Below are positions 43,246 to 52,261 of a stretch of DNA of 64,000 bases, piece by piece (the first letter of the stretch is position 1; each line of letters opens with the position of its first letter). The DNA lies in NCBI GenBank assembly GCA_019686135.1, contig JADGHL010000004.1, forward strand, positions 1 to 64,000, given 5' to 3'. The DNA is from Myxococcaceae bacterium (GTDB lineage: Bacteria > Myxococcota > Myxococcia > Myxococcales > Myxococcaceae). The translations under genes were made by a program, and so were the position numbers. The notes beneath the pieces were generated by a model. The model made no database searches, had not been told where the DNA came from, and saw only the letters and a program-made list of their open reading frames with translations.

Positions 43246-43842
43246 GTGCCTCGTCGCTATCTCCTCTTCATCGTCCTCAGCGTCGGCGTCGTCCTGCTGG
43301 ACCAGTGGACCAAGTACTTCGCAGTCGACGCGCTCACCGTCCGTTTCGACGGGAAGGAGAGCGCCGGCGCCGAGCTGAAAGCGCTCTACGCCGCACCCCC
43401 GCCGGAGGGACTGGGCGGCTATCACTTCACGCCGCGAGGAAAGGTGGAGGTGATTCCCGGGCTGCTCCGCTTTCGCTATGCGGAGAACCCCGGCGCCGCG
43501 TGGGGGCTGTTCCGCGGCCTGCCGCCGGGCATCCGCGGACCGCTGTTCCATGTCATCAGCATCGGCGCGGTCATCCTCATCGTCTGGTACTTCCGGAAGC
43601 TCAGCGGTGCGCGGAGCGAGGCATGGGCGATCGTCGGCCTGCCGCTGGTCCTGGCCGGCGCCGTGGGGAACTACATTGACCGGATCGCCCGGGCGTTCGT
43701 CATCGACTTCATCGAAGCGCACTGGTTCGACAAGGCGTACTGGCCGTCCTTCAACGTCGCGGACATGGCGATCTGCGTCGGTGTCGCGTGCCTGGTCATC
43801 GACGCGTTCGTGCGGCGCGAGAAGAAGCCGAAGGCCGCATAG
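43246..43842 (+). CDS. lspA: Lipoprotein signal peptidase II, second copy
   Basis: The GTG start gives 198 residues with four membrane helices. Motifs: LLDQWTKYFAVDAL, ENPGAAWGLFRGLPPG, AGAVGNYIDRIARAFVIDFI and WPSFNVADMAICVGVACL carry both catalytic aspartates. Like its neighbour it has an insert of about 50 residues after helix 1, here containing YAAPPPEGLGGYHFTPRGK. The shared insert shows the two arose by tandem duplication in this lineage. Divergence suggests they may serve different lipoprotein sets. Confidence 0.93.
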   Translation: MPRRYLLFIVLSVGVVLLDQWTKYFAVDALTVRFDGKESAGAELKALYAAPPPEGLGGYHFTPRGKVEVIPGLLRFRYAENPGAAWGLFRGLPPGIRGPLFHVISIGAVILIVWYFRKLSGARSEAWAIVGLPLVLAGAVGNYIDRIARAFVIDFIEAHWFDKAYWPSFNVADMAICVGVACLVIDAFVRREKKPKAA

Positions 43843-43860
43843 AAGGCGGCAGACCGAACC

Positions 43861-44130
43861 TCACCGCTTCAGCAGATACAACCACGGCAGCATCGTCGGC
43901 CGCTCCGCCTCTCCCGACTCCTGCTCCTCCGGCGGCGGCGTCTTCTCCTCCTTCGGGTTCTGCGCCGCCTTCGAGGCTTGCTCCTCCTGTTCGGCGCGGA
44001 TGAACACCACCGGCGGCGCCGCGCGCAGCCCGAGTGCGAAGGCGAGCACGCCCACGGCGATCATCGCCCACAGCCAGCGCCGCGCCCGGCGCAGCTCCTC
44101 GGGCGAGGTGTTCACCTCAGTAGCGGCCAC
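43861..44130 (-). CDS. Small single-pass membrane protein
   Basis: The 89-residue protein has an N-terminal basic stretch (EELRRARRWLW), one membrane helix (AMIAVGVLAFALGLRAAPPV), then a Glu/Lys/Pro-rich segment. Its first codons overlap the last 14 nt of the ClC gene, so it is the second gene of that unit. Family unknown; it may be an accessory of the channel. Confidence 0.6.
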   Translation of the reverse strand: MAATEVNTSPEELRRARRWLWAMIAVGVLAFALGLRAAPPVVFIRAEQEEQASKAAQNPKEEKTPPPEEQESGEAERPTMLPWLYLLKR

Positions 44131-45868
44131 GACGCATCACCTCCCGCTTGTTCACCGTTCCCAGCAGAAGCCCGCGCTTGTCCACCACCGGAAGCTCCTC
44201 CTCAGGGACCTCTGCGAAGATCCGCGCCACCTCCGCCAGGGACATGTCGGGCCGCAGCCTCGGTGTGGATTGCATGAGATCGCTCGCGCGAGCGCGGTCG
44301 AGCACGGAGTGCTCGGGGAGGTGGCCCTTGAGCTGGTCGAGGGTAATCACCCCGAGCAGCCGATTCTCCTCATCGACGACCCAGAGGTCCGCACCCGCGG
44401 GCGCCTCGAGCAGCTGCAGCGCCACCTCCTCGAAGCTGGCCACAGGCAGCGTCTTCGCGCGCGCCGGCCGGGTGAGATCGCGCACGTGCGCGGAGTGCAG
44501 CCAGTGCGCGTTGATCGGCTCGGGCAGCTCCACGTTCCGGCGCTGCAGCACCGCGGAGTAGAGCGACTCGCGCTCGAGCGCGCGGCTGACGAACGCGGAG
44601 ATCGCCGAGGTCAGCATCAGCGGGAGGATCAGCGCGTAGTTGCCGGTGAGCTCGAAGATGATGAGCACCGCGGAGACCGCGGCGTGCGTGGTGCCGGCGA
44701 GCGTCCCGGCCATCGCGAGGAGCGCGAACGCGCCCGGTGGCACCGGCGCGCCGAAGTGCTGCGCCAGCTTCCCGAACGCGCCGCCGAGGAGCGCGCCGAA
44801 GAACAGCGACGGCGTGAACAGCCCGCCGGGGATCCCCGCGCCGGATGCGCCGGCGGTGGCGACCATCTTCATCAAGGGCAGCACCAGCAAGAGCGTCAGC
44901 GGGAGCTTCCCCAGCAGCGCCCCGTTCACCGAGTCGTAGCCGTTGCCGAGCAGCTCGGGGAACCAGATCGCCGCTCCGCCGATCGCCAACATCGTCACCA
45001 CCGGCAGCGCGGTACGGCGCAGCTCGCTGCCCTGTTCGAGCACCAGCCCGAACGCGTTGATGGTCCGGATGTAGACGGCGGAGGCGATTCCCACCAGCGG
45101 CCCCAGAAGGAGCGCCAGCGTCATCTCCTTCGGTCCGGACAGCTGATAGGCGGGGATGAGGTAGCTGGGGTGATCGCCGACGAGGATCCGCGAGACGAGC
45201 GTCGCGGTGACGCAGGCCACGACGATGGGGCCGAAGAGGTCCAGCGCGAAGCTCCCGAGCAGCACCTCGAGCCCGAACAGCGCGCCGCCGATCGGCACGT
45301 TGTACGCGGCGGCGATGCCCGCGGACGCGCCGCAGGCGACCAGCAGGCGGATCTTGTCGCCGGGGAGATCCAGCCAGCGCCCCAGCGAAGACGCGGTGGC
45401 GGCGCCGGTCTGCAGCAGCGCGCCCTCGCGGCCCAACGGCGCGCCGAGCCCGACGGCGATGATCGACACCACGCCGCGGAACAGCGTCCACGGCAGCGCC
45501 AGGCGGCCGGAGCGGATCCAGATCGACTCGATGATGGAGGCGGTGCCGTGGCCACGCAGCGGTCGGCGGGTGGCCAGCGCCGCCGCGGTGACCATCACTC
45601 CCGCGAGCGCGGGGACCATCCATCGGCGCAGCCCGGTCGCTGCGCTGGTGGCGGCGAGGAAGGACTCGCCGTGCCCCTGCCAGGCCACCGCCTGCACCAG
45701 CCTCAGGAGCTGGACCAGCAGAGCGGCGCTGATCCCGCCGATGGCGCCGACGACGAGGACGAGGATCCAGAAGCGGCGGGCGCCCCGCGGAAGCGATCGC
45801 AGGAAGAAGAGCGTGGGCGAGGTGAGCGGCTCGGCGGTGTGCGAACCGGGATGGGTGCCGACCTTCAC
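44117..45868 (-). CDS. ClC-family chloride channel/transporter with CBS domains
   Basis: The 583-residue protein has the ClC membrane domain (about 1-430) and two CBS domains (about 450-583). Filter elements: RGHGTASIIES, GAPLGREGALLQTGAATASS with the gating Glu in GREGA, and GAGIPGGLFTPSLFFGALLG. The CBS pair is seen as LWVVDEENRLLGVITLDQLK and LPVVDKRGLLLGTVNKREVM. Such proteins exchange Cl- for H+ or leak Cl-, with CBS domains sensing adenine nucleotides or ionic strength. It diverges from lgt with a 178-nt gap. Confidence 0.94.
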   Translation of the reverse strand: MKVGTHPGSHTAEPLTSPTLFFLRSLPRGARRFWILVLVVGAIGGISAALLVQLLRLVQAVAWQGHGESFLAATSAATGLRRWMVPALAGVMVTAAALATRRPLRGHGTASIIESIWIRSGRLALPWTLFRGVVSIIAVGLGAPLGREGALLQTGAATASSLGRWLDLPGDKIRLLVACGASAGIAAAYNVPIGGALFGLEVLLGSFALDLFGPIVVACVTATLVSRILVGDHPSYLIPAYQLSGPKEMTLALLLGPLVGIASAVYIRTINAFGLVLEQGSELRRTALPVVTMLAIGGAAIWFPELLGNGYDSVNGALLGKLPLTLLLVLPLMKMVATAGASGAGIPGGLFTPSLFFGALLGGAFGKLAQHFGAPVPPGAFALLAMAGTLAGTTHAAVSAVLIIFELTGNYALILPLMLTSAISAFVSRALERESLYSAVLQRRNVELPEPINAHWLHSAHVRDLTRPARAKTLPVASFEEVALQLLEAPAGADLWVVDEENRLLGVITLDQLKGHLPEHSVLDRARASDLMQSTPRLRPDMSLAEVARIFAEVPEEELPVVDKRGLLLGTVNKREVMRRGRY

Positions 45869-46046
45869 ACCCGCTCAACAGGCCACTGTGCCCGCCTGTT
45901 CGCTGCGGCTGCCTCCCTGCCGGGCAACCTGGGACGGATCGCCCCGGTGTCTGCCCGGAGAGAGCCGTGCGCCGCCGCACCCTGCGTGGTAGAGGAGGTC
46001 GCTCAGGCTCTGCAGAGCCCCACCTGGAACACGGAGCGCGTCCCGG

Positions 46047-47336
46047 ATGCTGCCTGTCCTCGTCCAGTTCAACTTCAACACTCCCGGCTCGCAGATGGTG
46101 CTGTACCTGATCGCGCTCGGGCTGGTGATTTACGCGGCGTGGGCGGGTTGGCGCGGAGCGCACGGTCCGGTCGATCCGAAGACCGGCGAATTCACCGCGC
46201 CCACGCAGCAGAATCGGATCGCCCGCGCGGCGATCTTCGGGGTGATCGGCGCGGCGCTGGCGAAGTTCGGCCTCTACTACGCCTTGCCCGCCTCGGCGTT
46301 CCTGGGCGGCAAGGGCGAGGGCGTCCCCATCCACACCTACGGCGTGATGATCGCCACCGGGTTCATCCTCGCGGTGGTGCTGGCCGGCGCGCTGGCGAAG
46401 CAGGAATGGCGCGGCGAGGAGGGCCTACGCAAGCGCGACCAGGTCATGGATCTCGCGTTCTGGGTGCTGCTCTCCGGGCTCGCCGGGTCGCGGATCCTCT
46501 TCGTCATCGTGAACTGGAAACAGTACGCCGAAAACCCGGGCGACCTCTTCTCGCTGGGCGGCGGGCTGGTCTTCTACGGCGGCCTCATCGGCGCGACGAT
46601 CGCCGGCTACGTCTACACCCGGGTGTACAAGATCGAGTTCTTCCGGCTGGCGGACCTCGCCATGCCCACCGTGTCGCTGGGGCAGTGCTTCGGGCGGCTC
46701 GGCTGCTTCAGCGCAGGCTGCTGCTGGGGGGATGTGACGAAGGAGGGGTTCCTCTTCGGCGCGAAGTTCCCTGGCGCGGGGCTGGCGAAGAACCTCTTCG
46801 GTCAGCTCTCCGGCGTCTCCAGCCTCGCCGCGGACAGCATGTCGAAGGACACGCGGTGGGTGAACCCGGCCACCGGGCAGATCTTCCACAGCCACACCCC
46901 CGGCGACGGGCTGGTGCAGATCTCCCAGTGGGTCCACGAGCACGGCCACACGCTCCCGGTGCACCCGACGCAGATCTACGAGTCGATCGGCCAGTTCTCG
47001 CTGATGCTGATCCTCTTGTTCATGCGGCGCTACCGCCGCTTCCACGGGCAGATCTTCGCGCTGTGGCTGATGTGCTACGCGGTGCTGCGCACCACGGTGG
47101 AGCTGTTCCGCGGCGACGTGGAGCGCGGCACGCTGCACGGGCTGCTCGAGTCGCTCCACTTGGATGCGCTTGCGTCCGCCGTGCCGCTGGAGGCCTGGTA
47201 CAACATCTCCACCAGCCAGTTCATCTCGATCTGCATGTTCACGCTGGGCGCGACGATCCTCTACCGGAAGGTGCGCGCGGTGACCGCGTCGAGCTCCACC
47301 GGTGGCGGCGTGACCACGGCTCCGGCCGCGGCGTAG
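46047..47336 (+). CDS. lgt: Prolipoprotein diacylglyceryl transferase
   Basis: This 429-residue enzyme moves diacylglycerol from phosphatidylglycerol to the lipobox cysteine, the step before LspA. Motifs: IHTYGVMIATGFILAVVLAG, GSRILFVIVNWKQY, YGGLIGATIAGY, the Lgt signature LGQCFGRLGCFSAGCCWG, and HPTQIYESIGQF. The protein is well over 100 residues longer than the usual 270-300. The extra sequence is an N-terminal membrane segment plus loop (1-90) and a loop after GCCWG. Together with two lspA genes 2-4 kb away it forms a lipoprotein-processing cluster, split by the ClC unit on the other strand. Confidence 0.95.
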   Translation: MLPVLVQFNFNTPGSQMVLYLIALGLVIYAAWAGWRGAHGPVDPKTGEFTAPTQQNRIARAAIFGVIGAALAKFGLYYALPASAFLGGKGEGVPIHTYGVMIATGFILAVVLAGALAKQEWRGEEGLRKRDQVMDLAFWVLLSGLAGSRILFVIVNWKQYAENPGDLFSLGGGLVFYGGLIGATIAGYVYTRVYKIEFFRLADLAMPTVSLGQCFGRLGCFSAGCCWGDVTKEGFLFGAKFPGAGLAKNLFGQLSGVSSLAADSMSKDTRWVNPATGQIFHSHTPGDGLVQISQWVHEHGHTLPVHPTQIYESIGQFSLMLILLFMRRYRRFHGQIFALWLMCYAVLRTTVELFRGDVERGTLHGLLESLHLDALASAVPLEAWYNISTSQFISICMFTLGATILYRKVRAVTASSSTGGGVTTAPAAA

Positions 47337-47527
47337 AAAATGCGGTTACCAGGCGACCCAACCCCATCCATCGGGTGATCAACCTCATGGTGCGCTCCAG
47401 GCCGCGGGAGGGTGGCGAGGATCCCACGATGGCCGGCTGGTTGCACGACGGGCCGGCCCGCACCCTCCGCTGGTGGGACCACCGAGAGGGTTGAGGTCTT
47501 CGCGCGCATCCGCACAATGCGCCCCCG

Positions 47528-48370
47528 GTGACCCCAGCGCTCTTCTCCCTCACGGTGTTCGGGTTCTCGCTCTTCGCGGGGACCGTCGGTTCGTTGCTGG
47601 GGATCGGCGGCGGGCTGCTGATCGTCCCGTTCCTCACCCTCGCGCTCGGGGTGGACATCCGCTACGCGATCGGTGCGTCGATCGTCTCGGTCATCGCCAC
47701 CTCCAGCGGCGCGGCCGCCGGCTATGTGCGCGAGCGGCTCACCAACATCCGCGTGGCGATGTTCCTGGAGGTGGCCACCACCGCCGGGGCGATCACCGGC
47801 GCGTTCACCGCGGCGCTCGTGGGTGGGAAGTGGTTGTTCCTGCTCTTCGGGACGATCATCGCGTACTCCGCGGTGTCGATGCTCCTGAAGATGCTCCCGC
47901 GCGCGAAGCCGATGCGCGGCATGCCCCCGGACCGGCTCTCCGACGTGCTCGGGCTGCACGGCAGCTACTACGACGAGGCCGAGGGCGGTGAAGTCTCCTA
48001 CAAGGTCACCCGTGCGCCGCTGGGGTTTGCGTTGATGTACTGCGCAGGGGTCTCCAGTGGGCTTCTGGGCATCGGCTCCGGCGCGCTCAAGGTCCCCGCG
48101 CTCGACCTGGGGATGCGGCTGCCGATCAAGGTCTCCACCGCCACCAGCAACTTCATGATCGGCGTCACCGCCGCAGCGAGCGCCGGTGTCTACTTCGCGC
48201 GCGGGGACATTGATCCGTTCGTCGCCGCGCCGGTCGCCGCGGGAGTGGTGATGGGCGCGTTCTTCGGATCGAAGCTGCTCAAACACATCCGGGCGTCGGT
48301 GATCCGCGTGATGTTCGTCGCCGTGCTGTTGTGGATCTCCTGGCAGATGTTCTCGAAGGGGCTGGCATGA
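47528..48370 (+). CDS. TSUP (TauE/SafE, DUF81) family permease
   Basis: The GTG start gives 280 residues with about eight membrane helices. Two family repeats start GSLLGIGGGLLIVPFLTLAL and SSGLLGIGSGALKVPALDLG, both with the conserved G-x-G-G/GSG motif before a Pro. TSUP proteins export sulfite, sulfonates or related anions. The gene overlaps the following DUF1634 gene by 4 nt; this pairing is common and supports joint function. Confidence 0.92.
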   Translation: MTPALFSLTVFGFSLFAGTVGSLLGIGGGLLIVPFLTLALGVDIRYAIGASIVSVIATSSGAAAGYVRERLTNIRVAMFLEVATTAGAITGAFTAALVGGKWLFLLFGTIIAYSAVSMLLKMLPRAKPMRGMPPDRLSDVLGLHGSYYDEAEGGEVSYKVTRAPLGFALMYCAGVSSGLLGIGSGALKVPALDLGMRLPIKVSTATSNFMIGVTAAASAGVYFARGDIDPFVAAPVAAGVVMGAFFGSKLLKHIRASVIRVMFVAVLLWISWQMFSKGLA

Positions 48371-48792
48371 ATCCTGACCCTCCAGTGCAGGCCCCGTCCG
48401 TTGCCGCCGGCGTCCGCGGGATCGGACTGGAGATCGTCATCAGCGAGCTGCTCCGGTGGGGCGTGATCGCCAGCACCAGCCTCATCGTCGTCGGCATGGC
48501 GGTTACGTTCCTCCGCCACCCGGACTACTTTCAGTCCACCGAGGCGCTGCAACGCCTGACCTCGCCGGACCGCGCGCCGCACTCGCTCGAGGACGTGCTG
48601 ACCGGCCTCCGCGACGTCCGGGGCACGGCAATCGAAATGGTGGGGTTGCTCAGCCTCATCGCCCTTCCGGTGGCCCGGGTGGCCTTCTCCCTGGTCGTGT
48701 TCGCCACCCGGAAGGACCGCCGCTTCGTCTGGCTCTCGGGGATGGTGCTTGGGCTGTTGACCCTGTCCTTCCTCCTCGGACGCGCCGAATAG
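48367..48792 (+). CDS. DUF1634 family membrane protein
   Basis: ATG 48367 overlaps the TSUP stop (ATGA). The 141-residue product has three membrane helices (VISELLRWGVIASTSLIVVG; MVGLLSLIALPVARVAFSLV; WLSGMVLGLLTLSFLLG). The DUF1634 family usually sits beside TSUP permeases and probably forms a complex or regulates transport. The conserved R at the end of helix 2 and RRFVW are present. Confidence 0.9.
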   Translation: MNPDPPVQAPSVAAGVRGIGLEIVISELLRWGVIASTSLIVVGMAVTFLRHPDYFQSTEALQRLTSPDRAPHSLEDVLTGLRDVRGTAIEMVGLLSLIALPVARVAFSLVVFATRKDRRFVWLSGMVLGLLTLSFLLGRAE

Positions 48793-48851
48793 GCCGGCAC
48801 CGGGCCGTGGTTGATCACCGCACCCAACGGTAGGACACTTCCTGCGCCCCG

Positions 48852-49928
48852 ATGCCCGAGCTGAACGAGTCCACGAAAACCGCCGACTCCGCCGCGGTCA
48901 TCGCCGAGTGTGACGCCGTCGACGGGGAGATCGCCGCGCTGAAGGCCGCCTACGAGCAGTTCTTCCTGGGGCTCGAGAAGCGGCCGCCCACCGACAAGCA
49001 CCAGGCCCTCGGCAGACGGATCCAGAAGCTCCGCAACATGTGGATCCGCCAGACCGCCGCGAAGTTCCGCGTGCAGTCGGTGACGCAGAAGTGGTCGACG
49101 TACGAGCGGCTGTGGTCGAAGACGATGCAGGCGATCGAGAACGGCACCTACGTGCGCGATCTCGCCCGCCTCAAGCGCAAGCAGAACGCTGCCGGCGCGC
49201 CGAAGAAGAAGGAGAAGCGGGACGCGCTGGACGATCTGGAGATCGACGAGGCGTTCGAGGAGCTCTCCGGCGGGAACCTCGACGAGGCGATCGCCCAGGC
49301 GTCCGCGGCCGCGGAGGCGTCGGTGGCGAACCGCAGGCCGGCGGTCCAGCCTGCGGAGCCGGCGGTGGCTCCGGCCATCCCCCCGCTGGTCGCGCCTCCG
49401 GTGGCGTCGGTGGAGCCGCCCCAGAGCCGGCCCGCGGCCGCTGCCGCGACGACCTTTGCGCCGAAGATCGCGCCGGTCGCTCCCTCCATCCCGCCGGTCA
49501 CGCCGGCCATCGCCCCGGTGGTCCCGCCGGTGCCCGCGGCACGCGCGGCGCCTGCGCCCGGCGCAGTGGCGCGCCCGCCGTCATCACCTCCTGCTGCGCG
49601 CGCGCCGGCGAACCACAACCCCACGCTCCGGCCGGCCTCGGTTCCATCCTCCTCCGCCGCCGCACGCTCTGGCCCGTACGCTCCACCGACCGTGGCGGGC
49701 GCGTCCCAGCTCTCCGATGACAAGCTGCGCGCGGTCTACGACGCTTTCATCAAGGCCAAGCGCCGCTGCAACGAGGACACCTCGTCGATGACCTTCGAAC
49801 AGGTCGCCTCCAGCCTCCGCCGGCAGGTCCCGGAGCTCATGAAGCAGCACAACGCGAAGGCGGTGGAGTTCAAGGTCGTCATCAAGGACGGCAAGGCGGT
49901 GCTGCGCGCGGTGCCGAAAGACGGATGA
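48852..49928 (+). CDS. MXAN_5187-type protein with Pro/Ala-rich linker
   Basis: The 358-residue cytoplasmic protein has a helical N-terminal domain (ECDAVDGEIAALKAAYEQFF, RRIQKLRNMWIRQTAAKFRV), a long Pro/Ala/Val linker (about residues 155-285), and a C-terminal helical domain (DDKLRAVYDAFIKAKRRCNE, then ASSLRRQVPELMKQHNAKAV, EFKVVIKDGKAVLRAVPK). The C-terminal domain is the MXAN_5187 type known from myxobacteria. The linker composition varies strongly between homologues. It overlaps the next gene by 4 nt. Function unknown. Confidence 0.85.
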   Translation: MPELNESTKTADSAAVIAECDAVDGEIAALKAAYEQFFLGLEKRPPTDKHQALGRRIQKLRNMWIRQTAAKFRVQSVTQKWSTYERLWSKTMQAIENGTYVRDLARLKRKQNAAGAPKKKEKRDALDDLEIDEAFEELSGGNLDEAIAQASAAAEASVANRRPAVQPAEPAVAPAIPPLVAPPVASVEPPQSRPAAAAATTFAPKIAPVAPSIPPVTPAIAPVVPPVPAARAAPAPGAVARPPSSPPAARAPANHNPTLRPASVPSSSAAARSGPYAPPTVAGASQLSDDKLRAVYDAFIKAKRRCNEDTSSMTFEQVASSLRRQVPELMKQHNAKAVEFKVVIKDGKAVLRAVPKDG

Positions 49929-50431
49929 ACCAGGACCTCGAAGCGCTCAAGGCGCGGGTGTCGAAGCTGGCGCTGATGATCTTCGACATCGACGGCACCC
50001 TCACCGACGGGCGGATTTTCTGGGTCCCCAACTCCGGGTGGACGCAGATGTACAGCGTGCGCGACGGGATGGGGATCAAACGGCTGCAGGAGGCGGGGAT
50101 CGAGGTGGCGGCGATCTCCGGCGGCGACTCGCTCTCCGCGCAGATGCGGATGCAGTCGCTGGGCATCAAGCACGTGCACTTCGGCAGCCAGGACAAGGTG
50201 GCCCACTTCGAGAAGCTGCTGCAGCTCCTCAGAGTGACGCCGGAAGTGTGCGGCTACATGGCCGACGAGGTGGTGGATCTCCCGCTGTTGCGTGCAGTGG
50301 GCTTCTCCGCGGCGCCCCCGGAGGCTCCGGACGAGGTGCGTGCGGCCGTCCATTATGTGGCGTCGCGGCCGGCGGGGAACGGCGCCGCGCGCGAGGTGTG
50401 CGAGTTCGTCCTCCGGAATCGGATGTCGTAA
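49925..50431 (+). CDS. kdsC: KdsC-type HAD phosphatase (3-deoxy-manno-octulosonate 8-P phosphatase)
   Basis: The 168-residue class III HAD hydrolase has the nucleophile motif MIFDIDGTLTDGRIFW, VRDGMGIKRLQEAGIEVAAI followed by SGGDS, and KVAHFEKLL with ADEVVDLPLLRAVG as the metal-binding end. Length matches KdsC, which makes Kdo for lipopolysaccharide. Related phosphatases of the sialic acid path share this pattern. It is translationally coupled to the preceding MXAN_5187-type gene (ATGA). Confidence 0.88.
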   Translation: MNQDLEALKARVSKLALMIFDIDGTLTDGRIFWVPNSGWTQMYSVRDGMGIKRLQEAGIEVAAISGGDSLSAQMRMQSLGIKHVHFGSQDKVAHFEKLLQLLRVTPEVCGYMADEVVDLPLLRAVGFSAAPPEAPDEVRAAVHYVASRPAGNGAAREVCEFVLRNRMS

Positions 50432-50533
50432 AGCGGGCGCGCGCAGCCTTCGTTCACTGTCCGAAGCGGCGACTGCGGGCTCAGGTTGTGGGCCCCCTGC
50501 CCGGTCCCTAGCTTCCCGAATCGTCGTTTCCGG

Positions 50534-50947
50534 GTGAGGTGGCGCGTGGCGGGGTTCTGGTGGCTGGCAGGGGTGTCGATTGCGGGCGTGCTGCTCGCGA
50601 CGAGCGGGTGCTTCGAGCCGCCGCCCGAGGCGAAGGCGCGGCTCGCCCGGGTCAAGGCGCAGAGTGAGGAGTTGGAAGCCTCACTCGATGTCATCGAAGA
50701 CCGGTTGATTTTCGGCCAGTCGCTCGTCCACCAATGGCAGGAATTGGGACGGCGCCACCGGCAGGTTTCGGCGATCGCCTGTGAGAACCTCGCCCAGCAC
50801 GTGGCGGGAATGGAGCACCACTTCGAATTGCAGGACGAAAGGGCGGCGCGGCTTCGGCGCATCCGGTTGCAGGCGCGCGCGCGTCACTCCACCACCACGG
50901 TGTCGGCGGTGCCCACGCGGGCGCGGAAGCCGCACCGGGCGGATTGA
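50534..50947 (+). CDS. Small predicted lipoprotein with coiled helix
   Basis: The GTG at 50534 gives 137 residues and places the lipobox LLATSGC after a basic, hydrophobic leader (VRWRVAGFWWLAGVSIAGVL). The mature part is mostly helical and charged: ARLARVKAQSEELEASLDVI, EHHFELQDERAARLRRIRLQ. No family recognised. It lies between kdsC and a small Cys-rich lipoprotein gene. An upstream ATG at 50486 would push the lipobox too far in. Confidence 0.6.
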   Translation: MRWRVAGFWWLAGVSIAGVLLATSGCFEPPPEAKARLARVKAQSEELEASLDVIEDRLIFGQSLVHQWQELGRRHRQVSAIACENLAQHVAGMEHHFELQDERAARLRRIRLQARARHSTTTVSAVPTRARKPHRAD

Positions 50948-51015
50948 GACCCGGCGGCCGGGCAGGCAGGCGCAGCGAAGAGGCGCCCGAAAACGTGCGT
51001 GCTAGAACGCGCGCC

Positions 51016-51273
51016 ATGTCTCCGAGGTGGTTCGTTCCGCTCCTGTCCGCGCCGCTGTGGGTGGCCTGCTACCCGACGACCTTCGTCTGCGGCGAACACC
51101 CGGAGCCGCTCACCCGCGATGGGGGTGAAATCGCCTGCACGCGCGCGGAGGACTGCCCGCGCCTCGCCACCGAACAGCTCTGCACGACGACGCGCCCGGT
51201 GGTGGAGGCGCCCTGCGTGGCGTGTGACGAGCTGCGCTGCGTGCGCCACGTCGCGGAGGACTGCCGGGAATGA
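51016..51273 (+). CDS. Small cysteine-rich lipoprotein
   Basis: This 85-residue product has a short leader with a possible lipobox (LWVAC) and eight further Cys residues (FVCGEH, IACTRAEDCPRLATEQLC, APCVACDELRC, AEDC) that likely form disulfides outside the cytoplasm. Its stop overlaps the next gene's ATG. Family unknown. Confidence 0.65.
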   Translation: MSPRWFVPLLSAPLWVACYPTTFVCGEHPEPLTRDGGEIACTRAEDCPRLATEQLCTTTRPVVEAPCVACDELRCVRHVAEDCRE

Positions 51274-52202
51274 GACCTCCGTCCGGATGGCTGGTCCTCG
51301 CGGCGACGCTCGGGGTGGCGGCCCTGAGCGGGTGCGAGGACGCGCAGGACCACATCAACCGCGCCCGGTCGCTCACCTGGGAGAAGAAGCCGGAGGCCGC
51401 CCTCAAGCAGTACCGGCTGGCGCTGGACATCATCGAACGTGACGAGTCCGCCGAGGCCCGCGTCCTCCAGGCGCGCGCGCTCAAGGGCGCCGCGGACGTC
51501 TACTACCTCGAGCTCCGCGACTTCCGGCGCGCCGTCGAGGTGTACGAAGAGCTCATCCGCGAGTGCCCGGAGGCGCCCGAGTCGCTGGACGCGCGGATCC
51601 AGCTGGCGGCGATCCTCCACAACCACTTCCACAACGCGCGCGGGGCCATCTCGGCCCTCACCGGGGCCATCGAACGCAACGCGCCCCAGAGCGCGGAGCT
51701 CGAGTACGAGGTGGCCAAGCTCTACTTCGAATTGAGCGACTACCAGCAGGCCACGCTCGAGGCGCAGAAGGTGGAGCACCAGTACGAGACCTCGCCCTGG
51801 GTCGACGACGCGATGTTCCTCGAGGCCCAGGCGCTGGGGATGATGGAGGGCCGCAGCGCGGATGCCTTCCGGGCGATGGAGCGGTTGGTGGGGAAGTTCC
51901 CGGACTCGGAGCTCGTCCCGTTCGCGCTCTACGAGATGGGCAAGCTGAAAACGGAGGCGGGGCAGCGCGAGGCGGCGATCGACCTGTGGGTCCGCGCGCT
52001 GGAGAGGCACCCGGACCCGCAGATGGTGCAGCGGAGCATCGACCGGGTCCGCAAGCAGATCATCGAACGCACGCCCGCGGGCGTGGGACGCGCCGCCTAC
52101 GCCTTCGACCATGTGGCGGATTCGCGGCCGCCTTTGCCTCACCGCACCTCGCTGGAGGCGATGGGCGCCCGGCCGGACGAGGCCGGCAGCGAGAGCGATT
52201 GA
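51270..52202 (+). CDS. TPR-repeat lipoprotein
   Basis: The 310-residue protein has lipobox VAALSGC and a mature domain of at least five TPR-like helix pairs: [80 protein letters not shown] and [20 protein letters not shown]. It resembles BamD-like or Tol-associated outer membrane lipoproteins in overall form. The start overlaps the stop of the Cys-rich lipoprotein gene (ATGA), so these envelope genes are coupled. A role in assembling an outer-membrane complex is inference. Confidence 0.85.
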   Translation: MRPPSGWLVLAATLGVAALSGCEDAQDHINRARSLTWEKKPEAALKQYRLALDIIERDESAEARVLQARALKGAADVYYLELRDFRRAVEVYEELIRECPEAPESLDARIQLAAILHNHFHNARGAISALTGAIERNAPQSAELEYEVAKLYFELSDYQQATLEAQKVEHQYETSPWVDDAMFLEAQALGMMEGRSADAFRAMERLVGKFPDSELVPFALYEMGKLKTEAGQREAAIDLWVRALERHPDPQMVQRSIDRVRKQIIERTPAGVGRAAYAFDHVADSRPPLPHRTSLEAMGARPDEAGSESD

Positions 52203-52261
52203 CGACGAACCGTTCCGAAGGCGATTGCGAGCGCGACGGGCTGCGCCCAAAGTCCGCGGCC

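Noticed and set aside
43478-47494. A 1338-codon plus-strand open frame
   Set aside because: It spans lspA, the antisense of the ClC gene and lgt in other phases. No domain is readable in it.
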